Of a stretch of DNA of 45,816 nt, positions 7,365 to 16,413 are shown one piece after another. Made by a program: the position numbers and the translations under genes. The first letter of the stretch is position 1, and each line of letters opens with the position of its first letter. The notes beneath the pieces were generated by a model. That model ran no database searches, was not told the DNA's origin, and worked only from the letters and a program-made list of their open reading frames with translations. This DNA is from an uncultured Bacilli bacterium (GTDB lineage Bacteria; Bacillota_I; Bacilli_A; RF39; UBA660), in the NCBI GenBank assembly GCA_944331865.1, contig CALVIZ010000005.1, positions 1 to 45,816 on the forward strand. Reading direction: 5' to 3'.

Positions 7365-8999
7365 ATGAAAAAGAAGTATATAGTAATGTTTAGTGTTCTA
7401 ATATTATCAGTAGTAATTTATATTTGTATACCTAAAACAAAAGAAGAAGTAGAGAATAAAACAAAACCAAATGTAAATACAAATGGATTTTTAACTTTAA
7501 TGTTAGAACAAGATGATGGGTCTTATCAAAAAACAACATCAAATACATGGCCGGGGGATGGTTATGCTTTTAATAATGAACTATCTGGTTGTGAAAGAGG
7601 TGGAGAATTAGTATATGATAGAGAAACAAATATAGTAAAACTGATAAGTGGTGGTTCAGATAAATGTTATGTATATTTTGATAAATATAATGTAGCAAAG
7701 ATAACTAATGTAACAAATACTAAAACAACAAATAGTGTAACATTAACAGTAACAACAGAGGCCGGAGAAAACCCAATAGAAAAATATTACTTTAGTAAGG
7801 ATGATGGACAATCATATGTAGAAAGTACAAGTAATACATATACATTTAATAACTTAAATTATGGAACAACATATAAATTTAAAGTATATGCCAAAGATAC
7901 ATTAGGATATGAAACAAATGAAGAAACAGTACAAGTAACAACAAATGCTTATGTAAATCCAACTGTTAATAGTATAACAGTAACAGATACAACAAACGAT
8001 ACAATAAGTATAAGTGTAAGTGCCAGTGGAGGAACAAATAGAGTATCAACTTATTATTATTCAATAAATAATGGTGCATACACAAGTAGTACAAGTAATA
8101 CCAAAACATTTACAGGATTAAGTAAAGGAACAACATACACAATAAAGGTATATGTAACAGATACAAATGGAGTATCATCAAGTGAAAAGACAACAAGTGC
8201 TCAAACGGAAAGTTTAACATATATATGCACAACAGGAACAAATTTAGCAACTTGTATAAAAAATCAATATACTTCACAAGGAACAAATGGACTATATTAT
8301 CACACAAGTAGTCTAGCAAATGGTGCAGGAGATAATTCATATAGATATGCTGGAGCTAATCCAAATAATTATGTATGCTTTGGTTCAACAGCAAGCACAT
8401 GCCCAAGTGGTAACTTATATCGAATAATAGGAGTGTTTGGTAGTGAAGTAAAACTAATCAAATCAACAAGTTATGGAAGTTATGAATGGTCTTCAAATTA
8501 TGATAATACATGGAGCACATCAGATATAAAAAATACATTAAATACAACATATTATAATACATTGAGTAGCACATGGCAAAACAAAATAGCAACACATACA
8601 TGGAAAGTTGGAGGAATGGTAAATAATAATTACTATACAGCGAAACAATATTATAATGTAGAAGTAGGAAGTTCATCAAGTAGTACAACAGATAGTATGA
8701 AAATAGGATTAATGTATGTAAGTGATTATGGATTTGCAGCAAGTAATAGTTATTGGACAACAGCATTATATAATTATGAATCAGCAACAAGTTCAAATTG
8801 GCTATATTTAGGAAAACTTGAATGGACAATTTCTCGCAACTCGAGTAGTTCCGATCGTGCCTTCATTGTGCTTTCTGGGGATGTCTATTACGTCATTGTG
8901 AGCCGTTCGGATGCGGTGCGGCCGTCCTTTTATCTAACATCTTCCACAACTTATGTCTCCGGATCTGGAACAAGTTCTGACCCAATTCGCATTAACTAA
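7365..8999 (+). CDS. surface protein 1: FN3-like repeats and hypervariable C-terminal domain
   Basis: This 544-residue protein has an N-terminal membrane anchor or signal (about 4-23), then a Cys-containing domain (GYAFNNELSGCERGGELVYD, SGGSDKCYVYFDKY). Two FN3-like modules follow (about 110-190 and 200-285; TTYKFKVYAKDTLGYET, TTYTIKVYVTDTNGVSS), then a C-terminal domain from about 290 (NLYRIIGVFGSEVKLIK, KIGLMYVSDYGFAASNSYW, EWTISR, AVRPSFYL). The end of the gene, from about 8830, has GC-richer codons (TCG, CGC, GCG, CGG, CCG) unlike the rest. The paralogue at 44003 is closely similar up to the last 60 residues and then differs at scattered positions. No LPxTG is seen, so anchoring is by the N-terminal helix if uncleaved. 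Its ligand is unknown. RBS is GGAG ahead of ATG 7365. Confidence 0.8.
   Translation: MKKKYIVMFSVLILSVVIYICIPKTKEEVENKTKPNVNTNGFLTLMLEQDDGSYQKTTSNTWPGDGYAFNNELSGCERGGELVYDRETNIVKLISGGSDKCYVYFDKYNVAKITNVTNTKTTNSVTLTVTTEAGENPIEKYYFSKDDGQSYVESTSNTYTFNNLNYGTTYKFKVYAKDTLGYETNEETVQVTTNAYVNPTVNSITVTDTTNDTISISVSASGGTNRVSTYYYSINNGAYTSSTSNTKTFTGLSKGTTYTIKVYVTDTNGVSSSEKTTSAQTESLTYICTTGTNLATCIKNQYTSQGTNGLYYHTSSLANGAGDNSYRYAGANPNNYVCFGSTASTCPSGNLYRIIGVFGSEVKLIKSTSYGSYEWSSNYDNTWSTSDIKNTLNTTYYNTLSSTWQNKIATHTWKVGGMVNNNYYTAKQYYNVEVGSSSSSTTDSMKIGLMYVSDYGFAASNSYWTTALYNYESATSSNWLYLGKLEWTISRNSSSSDRAFIVLSGDVYYVIVSRSDAVRPSFYLTSSTTYVSGSGTSSDPIRIN
8820..8957 (+). other. hypervariable cassette of surface protein 1 (candidate DGR variable region)
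   Basis: The left flank GAATGGACAATTTCTCGC (8820-8837) is identical in the paralogue, and so is the right flank 8913-8957 apart from one base (begins GCGGTGCGGCCGTCC). Between them the codons differ. Five of the first aligned codons give AAC/TAC, AGT/TAT, GAT/TAT, CGT/TAT against invariant TCG, AGT, TCC and GCC. Every differing codon in that first block ends in T or C and differs only in positions one and two, as expected from mutated AAY codons. The middle part differs in length by six bases from the paralogue, so the two tracts do not derive from one identical template. No template repeat or reverse transcriptase is in the window. Confidence 0.5.
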
Positions 9000-9011
9000 T
9001 ATTTATGTAAA

Positions 9012-9037
9012 CAATATTAAAAAATATTTTAATATCC
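9012..9037 (+). terminator. weak hairpin after surface protein 1
   Basis: ATATTAAAA and TTTTAATAT can pair here, but the stem is pure A/T with no clear T-run after it. It could be a weak terminator or nothing. Confidence 0.2.
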
Positions 9038-9076
9038 TATAATTTTGTTTATAATAAATATAGGGAGATGATTAAA

Positions 9077-9841
9077 TTGAAATTAGAAGGTAAAGTAGCT
9101 CTTGTGACCGGGGGATACAAAGGAGCAGGGCGTGGAATAGTTAACATATTATTAAAATATGGAGCAAGAGTAATAGTATTGGATTATGATGAAGAAGTAA
9201 ATAGTATGAATAGTGATAATGTAATAGCTAGTCATGTTGATATTAGAAATATTAATGAAGTAAGAACAGCTATAGATGAAGCTTTAGAAAAGTTATCATC
9301 AATAGATATAGTTGTAAATAACGCTGGGGTATGTAAACTAGTAAGTTTTATGGACATGACTGATGAAGAAAGGGATTATCATTTTGATATTAACATTAAA
9401 GGAACATGGAATGTAACAAAATGTGCATTACCATATTTAAAAGAAAATAGTACAATTATCAATATGTCTAGTGTAACTGGACCTATGGTAGCAGATCCAG
9501 GAGAAGTAGCATATGCAACAACAAAAGCAGCAATTTTAGGATTTACCAAGTCTCTCGCGGCAGAACTTGCATCTAAAAAAATTAGAGTAAATGCTGTCAT
9601 GCCAGGATATATTCATACACCAATGGTTGATAACATGGCTAAAATAAGTAATCCTGAAAATCCTCAAAGTGTAATAGATGGAATAGCTAGTGCTGTACCT
9701 TTAAAAAGGTTAGCAACAAAAGAAGAAATAGGTGAACTAGTAGCCTTTTTAGCAAGTGATGAATCAAGTTATATAACAGGCCAAGGAATAGTTATTGATG
9801 GAGGTTCAACATTACCAGAAACAACAACTATGGGAGTGTAA
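9077..9841 (+). CDS. ucpA: SDR-family oxidoreductase, UcpA-like
   Basis: This is an NAD(P)-dependent short-chain dehydrogenase of about 254 residues. It has the cofactor loop VTGGYKGAGRGI, the structural VNNAGVC, the catalytic Ser in MSSVTGPMVADPG, and YATTKAA (Tyr and Lys of the active site). The stretches SFMDMTDEERDYHFDINIKG and IDGGSTLPETTTMGV are hallmarks of the UcpA group, whose physiological substrate is not known. TTG at 9077 is preferred over ATG at 9068: GGGAG (9063-9067) is too close to the ATG but well placed for the TTG, and the resulting MKLEGKVALVTGG matches the family start. It is a single-gene unit with its own terminator. Confidence 0.9.
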   Translation: MKLEGKVALVTGGYKGAGRGIVNILLKYGARVIVLDYDEEVNSMNSDNVIASHVDIRNINEVRTAIDEALEKLSSIDIVVNNAGVCKLVSFMDMTDEERDYHFDINIKGTWNVTKCALPYLKENSTIINMSSVTGPMVADPGEVAYATTKAAILGFTKSLAAELASKKIRVNAVMPGYIHTPMVDNMAKISNPENPQSVIDGIASAVPLKRLATKEEIGELVAFLASDESSYITGQGIVIDGGSTLPETTTMGV

Positions 9842-9872
9842 AGCAATCAAAAAAAAGATTGCTTTTTCTTTA
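9841..9872 (+). terminator. terminator of ucpA
   Basis: AAGCAATC (9841-9848) pairs with GATTGCTT (9857-9864) and is followed by a T-run. The stem begins on the last base of the stop codon. Confidence 0.85.
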
Positions 9873-9924
9873 TATTAATATTAAAAACTCTGAAAATAGT
9901 GTATAATTAAATGGGGATAACTTT

Positions 9925-10989
9925 ATGGATAAAATAATAAAAAATGTTTTAACAGAACTTAACAAAAATGGTTTTGAAGCCTACCTTGTAGGGGGTTTTG
10001 TTAGAGATTATTTACTTGGTATTAAATCATATGATATAGACATATGCACAACAGCACTACCAAAAGATATATATAATATATTTAATATATGTGCTAATAA
10101 TTATGGTGGAGCTAAATTAATAATAGAAAATTATAATATAGATATAACAACATTTAGAAAAGATGCTAAATATTCAAATAGACATCCATTAGAAGTAAAA
10201 TACATAACTGATTTAAAAGAAGATTTAAAGAGAAGAGATTTTACAATTAATACAATATGTATGGATAAGGATGAAAATATAATTGATTTATTAAATGGAA
10301 TAGAAGATTTAAACAATAGAACAATTAAAATGATTGGAGATAATGAACAAAGATTAGAAGAAGATCCATTAAGAATATTAAGAGCTATAAGATTTGCAAC
10401 AGTACTAAATTTTGAAATAGATGAAAAATTAATAAGAGCAATAAAAAAGAAAAAAGAATTAGTTAAAACATTATCTAAAGAAAGAGTAAAAAATGAACTA
10501 AGCAAAATATTAATGAGTACTAATTACAAAAAAGGATTAGAATTATTTAAAAAATTAGAAATAGACAAAGAATTAGAAATAGAATACAAAGAAACTACAT
10601 ACACAAAGGATTTAATTGGTATGTGGGCACAAATAAAAGTTAAAGATATCCCATTTACAAATATAGAAAAAAGCAATATAATAGATATTACCGAGATAGT
10701 TAAAGGTAATAGCATCAATAACTATACATTATATAAATATGGGTTATATGTTAATTTAATTGCAGGAATGATATTAAATATAAGTAGTAAAAAGATAAAT
10801 CAAATGTATAAAAAATTACCTATTAAAGAACGAAAAGACATAGATATTAAAGGTAATGAAATAATAAATTTATTAAATATTGAAGGAAAAAGAGTTAATG
10901 AAATATATGAAGATTTAACAAATAAAATACTAAATGGTAGTTTAAAAAATAAAAAAGGAGAAATAATTAAATATTTAAAAAAGGAGTGA
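9925..10989 (+). CDS. cca: CCA-adding tRNA nucleotidyltransferase
   Basis: This 354-residue class II nucleotidyltransferase adds or repairs the 3' CCA of tRNAs. The head domain shows VGGFVRDYLLGIKSYDIDIC (Gly-Gly loop and DxD metal site). It is followed by RRDFTINTICMD and EEDPLRILRAIRFAT, the conserved neck motifs that set nucleotide specificity. It is shorter than the B. subtilis enzyme (about 397 residues). The C-terminal body is very rich in K, I and N, as is usual in this genome. RBS is GGGGATAA ahead of the ATG. The stop TGA overlaps the region in front of dnaD, so cca-dnaD-nth form one operon. Confidence 0.92.
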   Translation: MDKIIKNVLTELNKNGFEAYLVGGFVRDYLLGIKSYDIDICTTALPKDIYNIFNICANNYGGAKLIIENYNIDITTFRKDAKYSNRHPLEVKYITDLKEDLKRRDFTINTICMDKDENIIDLLNGIEDLNNRTIKMIGDNEQRLEEDPLRILRAIRFATVLNFEIDEKLIRAIKKKKELVKTLSKERVKNELSKILMSTNYKKGLELFKKLEIDKELEIEYKETTYTKDLIGMWAQIKVKDIPFTNIEKSNIIDITEIVKGNSINNYTLYKYGLYVNLIAGMILNISSKKINQMYKKLPIKERKDIDIKGNEIINLLNIEGKRVNEIYEDLTNKILNGSLKNKKGEIIKYLKKE

Positions 10990-10994
10990 AAAAT

Positions 10995-11624
10995 ATGTTT
11001 AAAGATAATAAAAAATTTGTAGCCGAAAGTATATTTATTAAAGAAGCATTAAAGCAAGGATTATCTTTAAATGAATTTTTACTTCTTTTATATTTTGACA
11101 ATTCTTTTGATCCAATATTTAATATCAAAGTAATTAGTAAAGCATTGTCATTATCAGAAGAAAAAATATTAGAAGCATATAGTAATTTAATGAGCAAAAA
11201 AATAATTAAAGTTAAGGCTGAAAAAGATGATGAAGGCAAGATAGTAGAAAGAGTTAGTCTAGAAAAGTTTTATAATGAGATAAAAAGTGATAATAAAAAG
11301 CAAGAATTAGAATCTGATAGAAAGGATATATTTAGTATATTTGAAAGTGAATTTGGTAAAACTTTATCAGCAATGGATTATGAAATAATTAATGCATGGA
11401 TAGATAAAGGATTTAGTGAAGAAATCATTGTTGCAGCATTAAAAGAAGCAGTATATAATGGAGTATGCAGTTTAAGATATATAGACAAAGTTTTATATGA
11501 ATGGAATAAAAAAGGATATAAAACAATAGAGCAAGTAAATAATCGTTTTAATGATGAACAAAAAGATGAAAATAAATTATTTGAAACAAGTATATTAAAT
11601 TTTGATTGGTTAAATGAAAAGTAA
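10995..11624 (+). CDS. dnaD: DnaD-domain replication initiation protein
   Basis: This protein of about 209 residues has an N-terminal winged-helix-like part (1-95) and a C-terminal DnaD/DnaB2 domain (about 115-190; SIFESEFGKTLSAMDYEIIN, then AWIDKGFSEEIIVAALKEA and SLRYIDKVLYEW). In Bacillota DnaD acts with DnaA, DnaB and DnaI in primosome assembly. The start is ATG 10995, eight bases from AAGGAG; the upstream GTG at 10986 overlaps that RBS. The gene overlaps nth by 11 bases. Its partners dnaB and dnaI are at 38963 and 40231. Confidence 0.88.
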   Translation: MFKDNKKFVAESIFIKEALKQGLSLNEFLLLLYFDNSFDPIFNIKVISKALSLSEEKILEAYSNLMSKKIIKVKAEKDDEGKIVERVSLEKFYNEIKSDNKKQELESDRKDIFSIFESEFGKTLSAMDYEIINAWIDKGFSEEIIVAALKEAVYNGVCSLRYIDKVLYEWNKKGYKTIEQVNNRFNDEQKDENKLFETSILNFDWLNEK

Positions 11625-12231
11625 AGAAGTATTAGAAAAATTAGATAGTTTATTTCCTAATCCCATATGTGAACTTAATTATGATAAAGATTATGAACTT
11701 TTGATAGCAACACTTTTATCGGCTCAATCTACTGATAAAAGAGTAAATTCAGTAACTAAAATTCTATTTTCAAAGTATGATATATTTAGTTTAAAAGATG
11801 CTTCCATAGAAGATATTGAAAAAATAATTTATCCAGTTGGAACATATAAAAGAAAAGCATTATATGTAAAAGAATTAGCTAAAAGATTAGTTGAAGATTA
11901 TAGTGGAGTAGTTCCAAATAATAGAGAATATCTCGAAAAATTACCAGGAGTAGGTCATAAAACTTGTAATGTAGTTTTAGCAAATATTTATAATGTACCA
12001 ACTATTGCAGTTGATACGCATGTTACAAGAGTGGCTAACAGATTAGGTTTAACTAAAAGTGAAGATGTATTAAAAATTGAACAAGATTTAATGGATTTTT
12101 TCCCTAAGAATAAATGGAATAGAGTACATTTACAATTAGTGTTATTTGGTAGATATATATGTAAAAGTAAAAAACCAGAATGTGATAAATGTCCATTTAA
12201 ATGTCAATATTATCAAAAAAAAGAACAATAG
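11614..12231 (+). CDS. nth: endonuclease III
   Basis: This 205-residue base-excision-repair glycosylase/AP lyase removes oxidised pyrimidines. The helix-hairpin-helix is LPGVGHKTCNVV (with the catalytic Lys) and the catalytic Asp is in AVDTHVTRVANRLGL. The C-terminal iron-sulfur loop is present as CKSKKPECDKCPFKC, giving C-x6-C-x2-C-x3-C. The last spacing is two residues shorter than the usual x5. The start overlaps dnaD, as in many Bacillota (dnaD-nth order). A bidirectional terminator follows. Confidence 0.93.
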   Translation: MKSKEVLEKLDSLFPNPICELNYDKDYELLIATLLSAQSTDKRVNSVTKILFSKYDIFSLKDASIEDIEKIIYPVGTYKRKALYVKELAKRLVEDYSGVVPNNREYLEKLPGVGHKTCNVVLANIYNVPTIAVDTHVTRVANRLGLTKSEDVLKIEQDLMDFFPKNKWNRVHLQLVLFGRYICKSKKPECDKCPFKCQYYQKKEQ

Positions 12232-12256
12232 CAAAATAATATTGTTCTTTTATTCT
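12220..12256. terminator. bidirectional terminator between nth and PBP1
   Basis: AAAGAACAATA (12220-12230) pairs with TATTGTTCTTT (12240-12250). A-runs and T-runs flank it on both sides, so it serves both convergent genes. Confidence 0.85.
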
Positions 12257-14841
12257 AATCCAGTATCTGGTTTATTTTGATTATCTGTATTTGTATCATC
12301 GGTATCATCATCTGGCGTAATAATATCATCAATATTTGAATCCATTCCTAGATTAACCTTAATTTCTAATCCATCAGACATATTAGCAGTAAATATGGTA
12401 TAAGAGGATTTTATAACATAAGTAACTTCACCGGTTTCTGTTGGATTAATAGTATAATTTAAATTAGATGTACTACCAACTAAAGTTAAAGTGCCATCAC
12501 TTTCCTTTTTATAAATTTTATATTCTAGTTTACCAATATTACTATTATTATAACTTATTCTTTGCTCATAATATTTACTTGCCTGATTACCATAATAAGT
12601 ATTAAAGTGATTTTGTAAATAACTAGTATCAATTGTATCAGGAGTTTCAATACCTGTCCAACTAAGTTTTAAAGTAGTACCATCAAAAGTATAACTTCCA
12701 TTTGTAGGCTTATCGAGTTTAGAATATCTAGTTGAAATATCGGTAGGCTCTGTGCCATTTTTAAATAATTCAGTCATTCGCATATCATTAGGAGTATATT
12801 CACTAGCAAGTTGTAAAGGAAAAGTTTCTTTTTCAACTTCAACTTCAATAACTCCACTAGGCATATTAAATGTTTTATTTTTAGAATACACTTTAGAGCC
12901 AACAGCTTTCATAATTCCTGTTCTTGCTTTATTACCAACTGAAACGGTTAAATAACTATCAGAAGTAGTTTTATCATAACCAATCCATAGAGCTATAGCA
13001 TATTCTGGTGAATAGGTAATATTCCAAGCATCTCTAGTAGCTGATGTTGGTATGCCATTTTCTTCAGCCCATCCACGATCAACATTTGAAGTTCCGGATT
13101 TAGCTGCAATATCTGTACCACTTACTGAAACTCCACCAACACCACTTTTAGCAGCTGAAATTAATATATCAGTTATCATATAAGCTGTTTCTTCACTCAT
13201 AACTTTATTTTTTTCATATTTATATTCATATATTTTTCCAGTTTCTAAATTTTCTGCTTTAGTAAATGAATAAGGCTCAATATAATATCCGCCGCGACCA
13301 AATGCGGCATAAGCGGCACTCATTTCAATAGGTGAAATACCTTCAAAACCACCAATAGATGCAGATTCATATAAAGTATCACCATAATCAATACCCAAAC
13401 TATGTACAAAATCTATAATATAATTAGGATCTTCATTATATACTGCTTGAAAAGCTTTTAAAGCAGGAACATTTCTTGAATTCATTAAGGCAGTACGCAT
13501 TGTAATTAAACCAGTATATTTTCTATCAGCATTATTAATAGTAGTACCATTACTATATGTATAGGCTTCATCTAAAAAGTAAGTACCGGGAGATCCATTC
13601 AAATATTCAATATAAGGGCCATAATCAAAAATCGGTTTAGCGGTTGACCCCGGTTGTCTTTTAATAGTAGCCCTATTAGTACCTAAAGCAGTATAATTAC
13701 GACCTCCAGATAATGCAACGATAGAACCATCACTAATGCTAGTAATTGCCATTCCTTCTTGAATAACATCATTAGGAAATTCATACAATTCGCCGCTTTC
13801 TAATTTGTTTAATACTTCTTGAACTTCTGGGTCAATAGTAGTAACAATTTTCATAGGAACATAAAATGGATCTTGACCAGTTTTTTCTGTAACTTCATTC
13901 ATTATATAATCAATAGCAGCCTGATTAGCAGCACTATTAGATTCTTTAGTAGCCACTAATGATTCAATAGGAATATTTAATACAGCTTCTTTTTCTTCTT
14001 CACTAATATATCCATGAAGAACCATAAGTTTTAAAACTGTAGTTTGTCTATTTCTTACACCTTCTGGATTACTATAAGGATTATATACTCTTGGATTTTG
14101 AAACATTCCTGCAATAATAGATGCTTCTGCTAATGTTAAATCAGAAACTGATTTACCAAAATAATATTGACATGCTTGTTCAACACCATATATTCCTGTT
14201 GTATTTATATTTCCGGCATTACCCAACCATTGTGAATTCATATAAAATTCAATTATTTCTTCCTTTGTATAACTACTTTCTATTTTAAATATAGCCATGT
14301 ATATATCTGTAAACTTACGAATTATACCTTCAATACCCTTGTCTTTATTGTTTGTATAAACTTTTTTAACAATTTGCATAGTTAAAGTTGAAGCTCCACC
14401 GGCGAAATTATTTCCAATTAACTGTCCAAAAGAAGCTTTTAAAAATCTAGCCACATCCATACCTTTATGTTGAAAAAATCTTGAATCTTCAGTAGCAATT
14501 AAAGCATCAATTAAAACTTGAGGAAGTTCATCATAAGTAACTAAAACTCTATCTTCAGAGCCTAATCTTGCAAGTTCAGTCAAGCCATCATTATAGTATA
14601 AAACAGAAGATTCTTTGGAGTATAATTTATCTTTATCAAAGTTAGGTGCTGTAATAATAATATATAAAGCAAAAACAAGCACAATAGATACAAAGGCAAT
14701 ACCCAATATCAATATAGTTGATAAAACAATATTTTTAACATTTTTCTTTTTTCTTTTATTTTCATCATTTTTATTATCTTTTTTGTTTGTACTTTTTTTC
14801 AATTTTTTAACTTTTAATTTACCAATGTTAATTTTTTTCAT
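12250..14841 (-). CDS. ponA: bifunctional penicillin-binding protein 1 (class A)
   Basis: This 863-residue peptidoglycan synthase has a Lys-rich cytoplasmic tail (1-35), one transmembrane helix (about 37-62), a GT51 transglycosylase domain (about 85-270) and a penicillin-binding transpeptidase domain (about 360-650). GT51 marks are ATEDSRFFQHKGMD, GGASTLTMQIVKK and KEEIIEFYMN. Transpeptidase marks are STAK in RQPGSTAKPIFDYG (Ser near 400), SRN in LMNSRNVPALKAF and KSGT in AAKSGTSNVDRGW. After about 700 comes an FN3-like segment and an Asp/Thr-rich tail. It overlaps recU by four bases, the classic recU-ponA order of Bacillota. Confidence 0.95.
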   Translation of the reverse strand: MKKINIGKLKVKKLKKSTNKKDNKNDENKRKKKNVKNIVLSTILILGIAFVSIVLVFALYIIITAPNFDKDKLYSKESSVLYYNDGLTELARLGSEDRVLVTYDELPQVLIDALIATEDSRFFQHKGMDVARFLKASFGQLIGNNFAGGASTLTMQIVKKVYTNNKDKGIEGIIRKFTDIYMAIFKIESSYTKEEIIEFYMNSQWLGNAGNINTTGIYGVEQACQYYFGKSVSDLTLAEASIIAGMFQNPRVYNPYSNPEGVRNRQTTVLKLMVLHGYISEEEKEAVLNIPIESLVATKESNSAANQAAIDYIMNEVTEKTGQDPFYVPMKIVTTIDPEVQEVLNKLESGELYEFPNDVIQEGMAITSISDGSIVALSGGRNYTALGTNRATIKRQPGSTAKPIFDYGPYIEYLNGSPGTYFLDEAYTYSNGTTINNADRKYTGLITMRTALMNSRNVPALKAFQAVYNEDPNYIIDFVHSLGIDYGDTLYESASIGGFEGISPIEMSAAYAAFGRGGYYIEPYSFTKAENLETGKIYEYKYEKNKVMSEETAYMITDILISAAKSGVGGVSVSGTDIAAKSGTSNVDRGWAEENGIPTSATRDAWNITYSPEYAIALWIGYDKTTSDSYLTVSVGNKARTGIMKAVGSKVYSKNKTFNMPSGVIEVEVEKETFPLQLASEYTPNDMRMTELFKNGTEPTDISTRYSKLDKPTNGSYTFDGTTLKLSWTGIETPDTIDTSYLQNHFNTYYGNQASKYYEQRISYNNSNIGKLEYKIYKKESDGTLTLVGSTSNLNYTINPTETGEVTYVIKSSYTIFTANMSDGLEIKVNLGMDSNIDDIITPDDDTDDTNTDNQNKPDTGLE

Positions 14842-15395
14842 ATATGACCTCCAATTAACTTATCAATTATTTTCAAATAATCTAAACCATTTAAACTTAA
14901 ATCTATTTCATAGGCATTATTTTTTATGAATTCATAAGGAATACTTTTTCTAGAGTTATTTTTTATAAAATCTAAAAAAGTAGACCCCATTAATAAAAAA
15001 TATTTATTATTCATCATAATTATTAAAAAAACGATACCTCCATGTTTATTAATATTATATATATGATTAATTTGATGTTCATGAACATTACTTATAGGAA
15101 AAGAAGTTTTATTCAAAGTAACTTTAGCATCAAATTCTATATAATATCCTTTATATAAACCATTAAAATCCAAAGTTGAAGGACATTTATAATAGCCATC
15201 TAAAATTCTTTTCCCTTTAATATTATAATCTACTTTAGTAACCCCAATTGGAGTTGGTTTTTTATAAATATAAGCAATATCATTATCTATATAATATTGA
15301 TTAGCCATTTCAATGATTTGTTCTAAATCCATACCCCGATTACTAAAGGATGTTATCTTTTTATAATCTTTTTTTATATTGTTCGGATATAACAA
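14838..15395 (-). CDS. recU: Holliday junction resolvase RecU
   Basis: This 185-residue protein of the PD-(D/E)XK fold cleaves Holliday junctions and helps chromosome segregation. Family marks are FSNRGMDLEQIIEMANQYY near the N-terminus, IGVTKVDYN and GYYIEFDAKVT (the acidic and Lys catalytic cluster), and HEHQINHIYNINKHGGI. The start is TTG at 15395, six bases from AGGTGA; no ATG is available. It lies in one operon with PBP1, and its upstream region is shared with the small gene at 15549. Confidence 0.92.
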   Translation of the reverse strand: MLYPNNIKKDYKKITSFSNRGMDLEQIIEMANQYYIDNDIAYIYKKPTPIGVTKVDYNIKGKRILDGYYKCPSTLDFNGLYKGYYIEFDAKVTLNKTSFPISNVHEHQINHIYNINKHGGIVFLIIMMNNKYFLLMGSTFLDFIKNNSRKSIPYEFIKNNAYEIDLSLNGLDYLKIIDKLIGGHI

Positions 15396-15466
15396 AATAA
15401 ATCACCTTTATAATTATACCACAAATTAGCAATTTAAAAAACCTCTTAGAAAGGAAAAGTAGTTAC

Positions 15467-15487
15467 TTGACAATAAAACAATTGTCA
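15467..15487. promoter_or_regulatory. inverted repeat in the recU/gpsB divergent region
   Basis: TGACAAT (15468-15474) and ATTGTCA (15481-15487) form a seven-base inverted repeat with a six-base spacer. Its left arm overlaps a TTGACA that could be a -35 box, but no -10 box is well placed, so only a candidate operator is claimed. Confidence 0.3.
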
Positions 15488-15548
15488 CAAAATGTCGAAG
15501 ATAATGCAAATTTTTAAAGAATATTATAAAATTAAATGGGTGATAAAA

Positions 15549-15647
15549 ATGCGTTTAGAGTATTTTATAAATGAAATGTTACAAAAAATAGATTGGGCCA
15601 TGATAAATACATATTTTATAAAAGAAAAAAAGAAGAAAAAAAAGTAA
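15549..15647 (+). CDS. 32-aa basic small protein
   Basis: ATG at 15549 follows GGGTGATAAAA, a good RBS for this genome. The frame gives an amphipathic segment (MRLEYFINEMLQKIDWAMIN) and a C-terminal run of lysines (KEKKKKKK). It sits between the recU promoter region and gpsB on the same strand as gpsB. The composition suggests a small membrane- or nucleic-acid-associated peptide. I do not recognise a family, and chance is possible for a frame this short. Confidence 0.4.
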   Translation: MRLEYFINEMLQKIDWAMINTYFIKEKKKKKK

Positions 15648-15711
15648 AATAATGGTATATTGACAAAATACAAGAAAATATTATATAATTTTTTTGTTAG
15701 AAGGTGATATT

Positions 15712-16038
15712 TTGTATAATGACAGATTCTATTTGACACCCCAAGAAATATTAGAAAAAGAATTCAAAGTGGATGCTCGGGGATATCGACCACAAGAAGT
15801 TGATAAATTTTTAGATATGGTTATTAGGGATTATACAGAATATGGAAATATTATCAAGAAATTAGAAAAAGACATTAAAAATTTAATGGAAGATAATAGC
15901 AAATTAAAGCAAGAAATAAGAAGATTACAAAGTGAAGTAGATTCTAGTTCTAATGCAGCAACAAGAAGCATTAGTAATGTTGACCTTCTAAAACGAATTA
16001 GTCAATTAGAAAAAGTAGTTTATGGAAATAATGAATAA
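15712..16038 (+). CDS. gpsB: GpsB cell-division/PBP1 regulator
   Basis: This DivIVA-like protein of about 108 residues recruits and regulates PBP1 between septum and side wall. The membrane-binding N-terminus RFYLTPQEILEKEFKVDARG and YRPQEVDKFLDMVIRDY are family signatures. A coiled coil (about 45-75) and a C-terminal trimerising helix (LLKRISQLEKVVYG) follow. TTG at 15712 is chosen because AAGGTGA (15701-15707) precedes it at the right distance; the further upstream TTG lacks an RBS. The stop codon is the first triplet of the RNase P RNA P1 helix. Confidence 0.92.
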   Translation: MYNDRFYLTPQEILEKEFKVDARGYRPQEVDKFLDMVIRDYTEYGNIIKKLEKDIKNLMEDNSKLKQEIRRLQSEVDSSSNAATRSISNVDLLKRISQLEKVVYGNNE

Positions 16039-16389
16039 TTCTTAGGCAAATGCTGCATATAATTGTTATGTAGAGGAAAGTCCATGCTCACACAAGCTGC
16101 GATGCTTGTAGTGTTCGTGCTTAAGGAAAAAATAACTTAAGGTAGCTTTAGCTAACGGCTTCGAGGAAACCTCAAATGGTTTTAGTAGATATAAAAGTGC
16201 CATAGAGACGAGTCATTTGGGAAACTAAATGAGTGGAACGGGGTAAACCCCACGAGTGAGAAACCCAAATTTTGGTAGGGGAGCTTGAATTTAGGAATTG
16301 AACTAAAAAAAGCCTTAATAAGGAGATAAATATTTGCCACTTTCAAATAGGAAGTACAGAACATGGCTTATTAAGAATTATTTTTTTAT
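16036..16389 (+). ncRNA. rnpB: RNase P RNA
   Basis: This is the catalytic RNA that matures tRNA 5' ends. The universal GAGGAAAGTCC (16073-16083) and 3' ACAGAACATGGCTTAT (16356-16371) are both present. The ends pair in a nine-base P1: TAATTCTTA (16036-16044) with TAAGAATTA (16372-16380). A T-run follows, so P1 probably doubles as the terminator. Position behind gpsB is usual for Bacillota. I could not assign type A or B with certainty. Confidence 0.95.
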
Positions 16390-16413
16390 TTTCATAAAAA
16401 AGGAGTGAAAGTT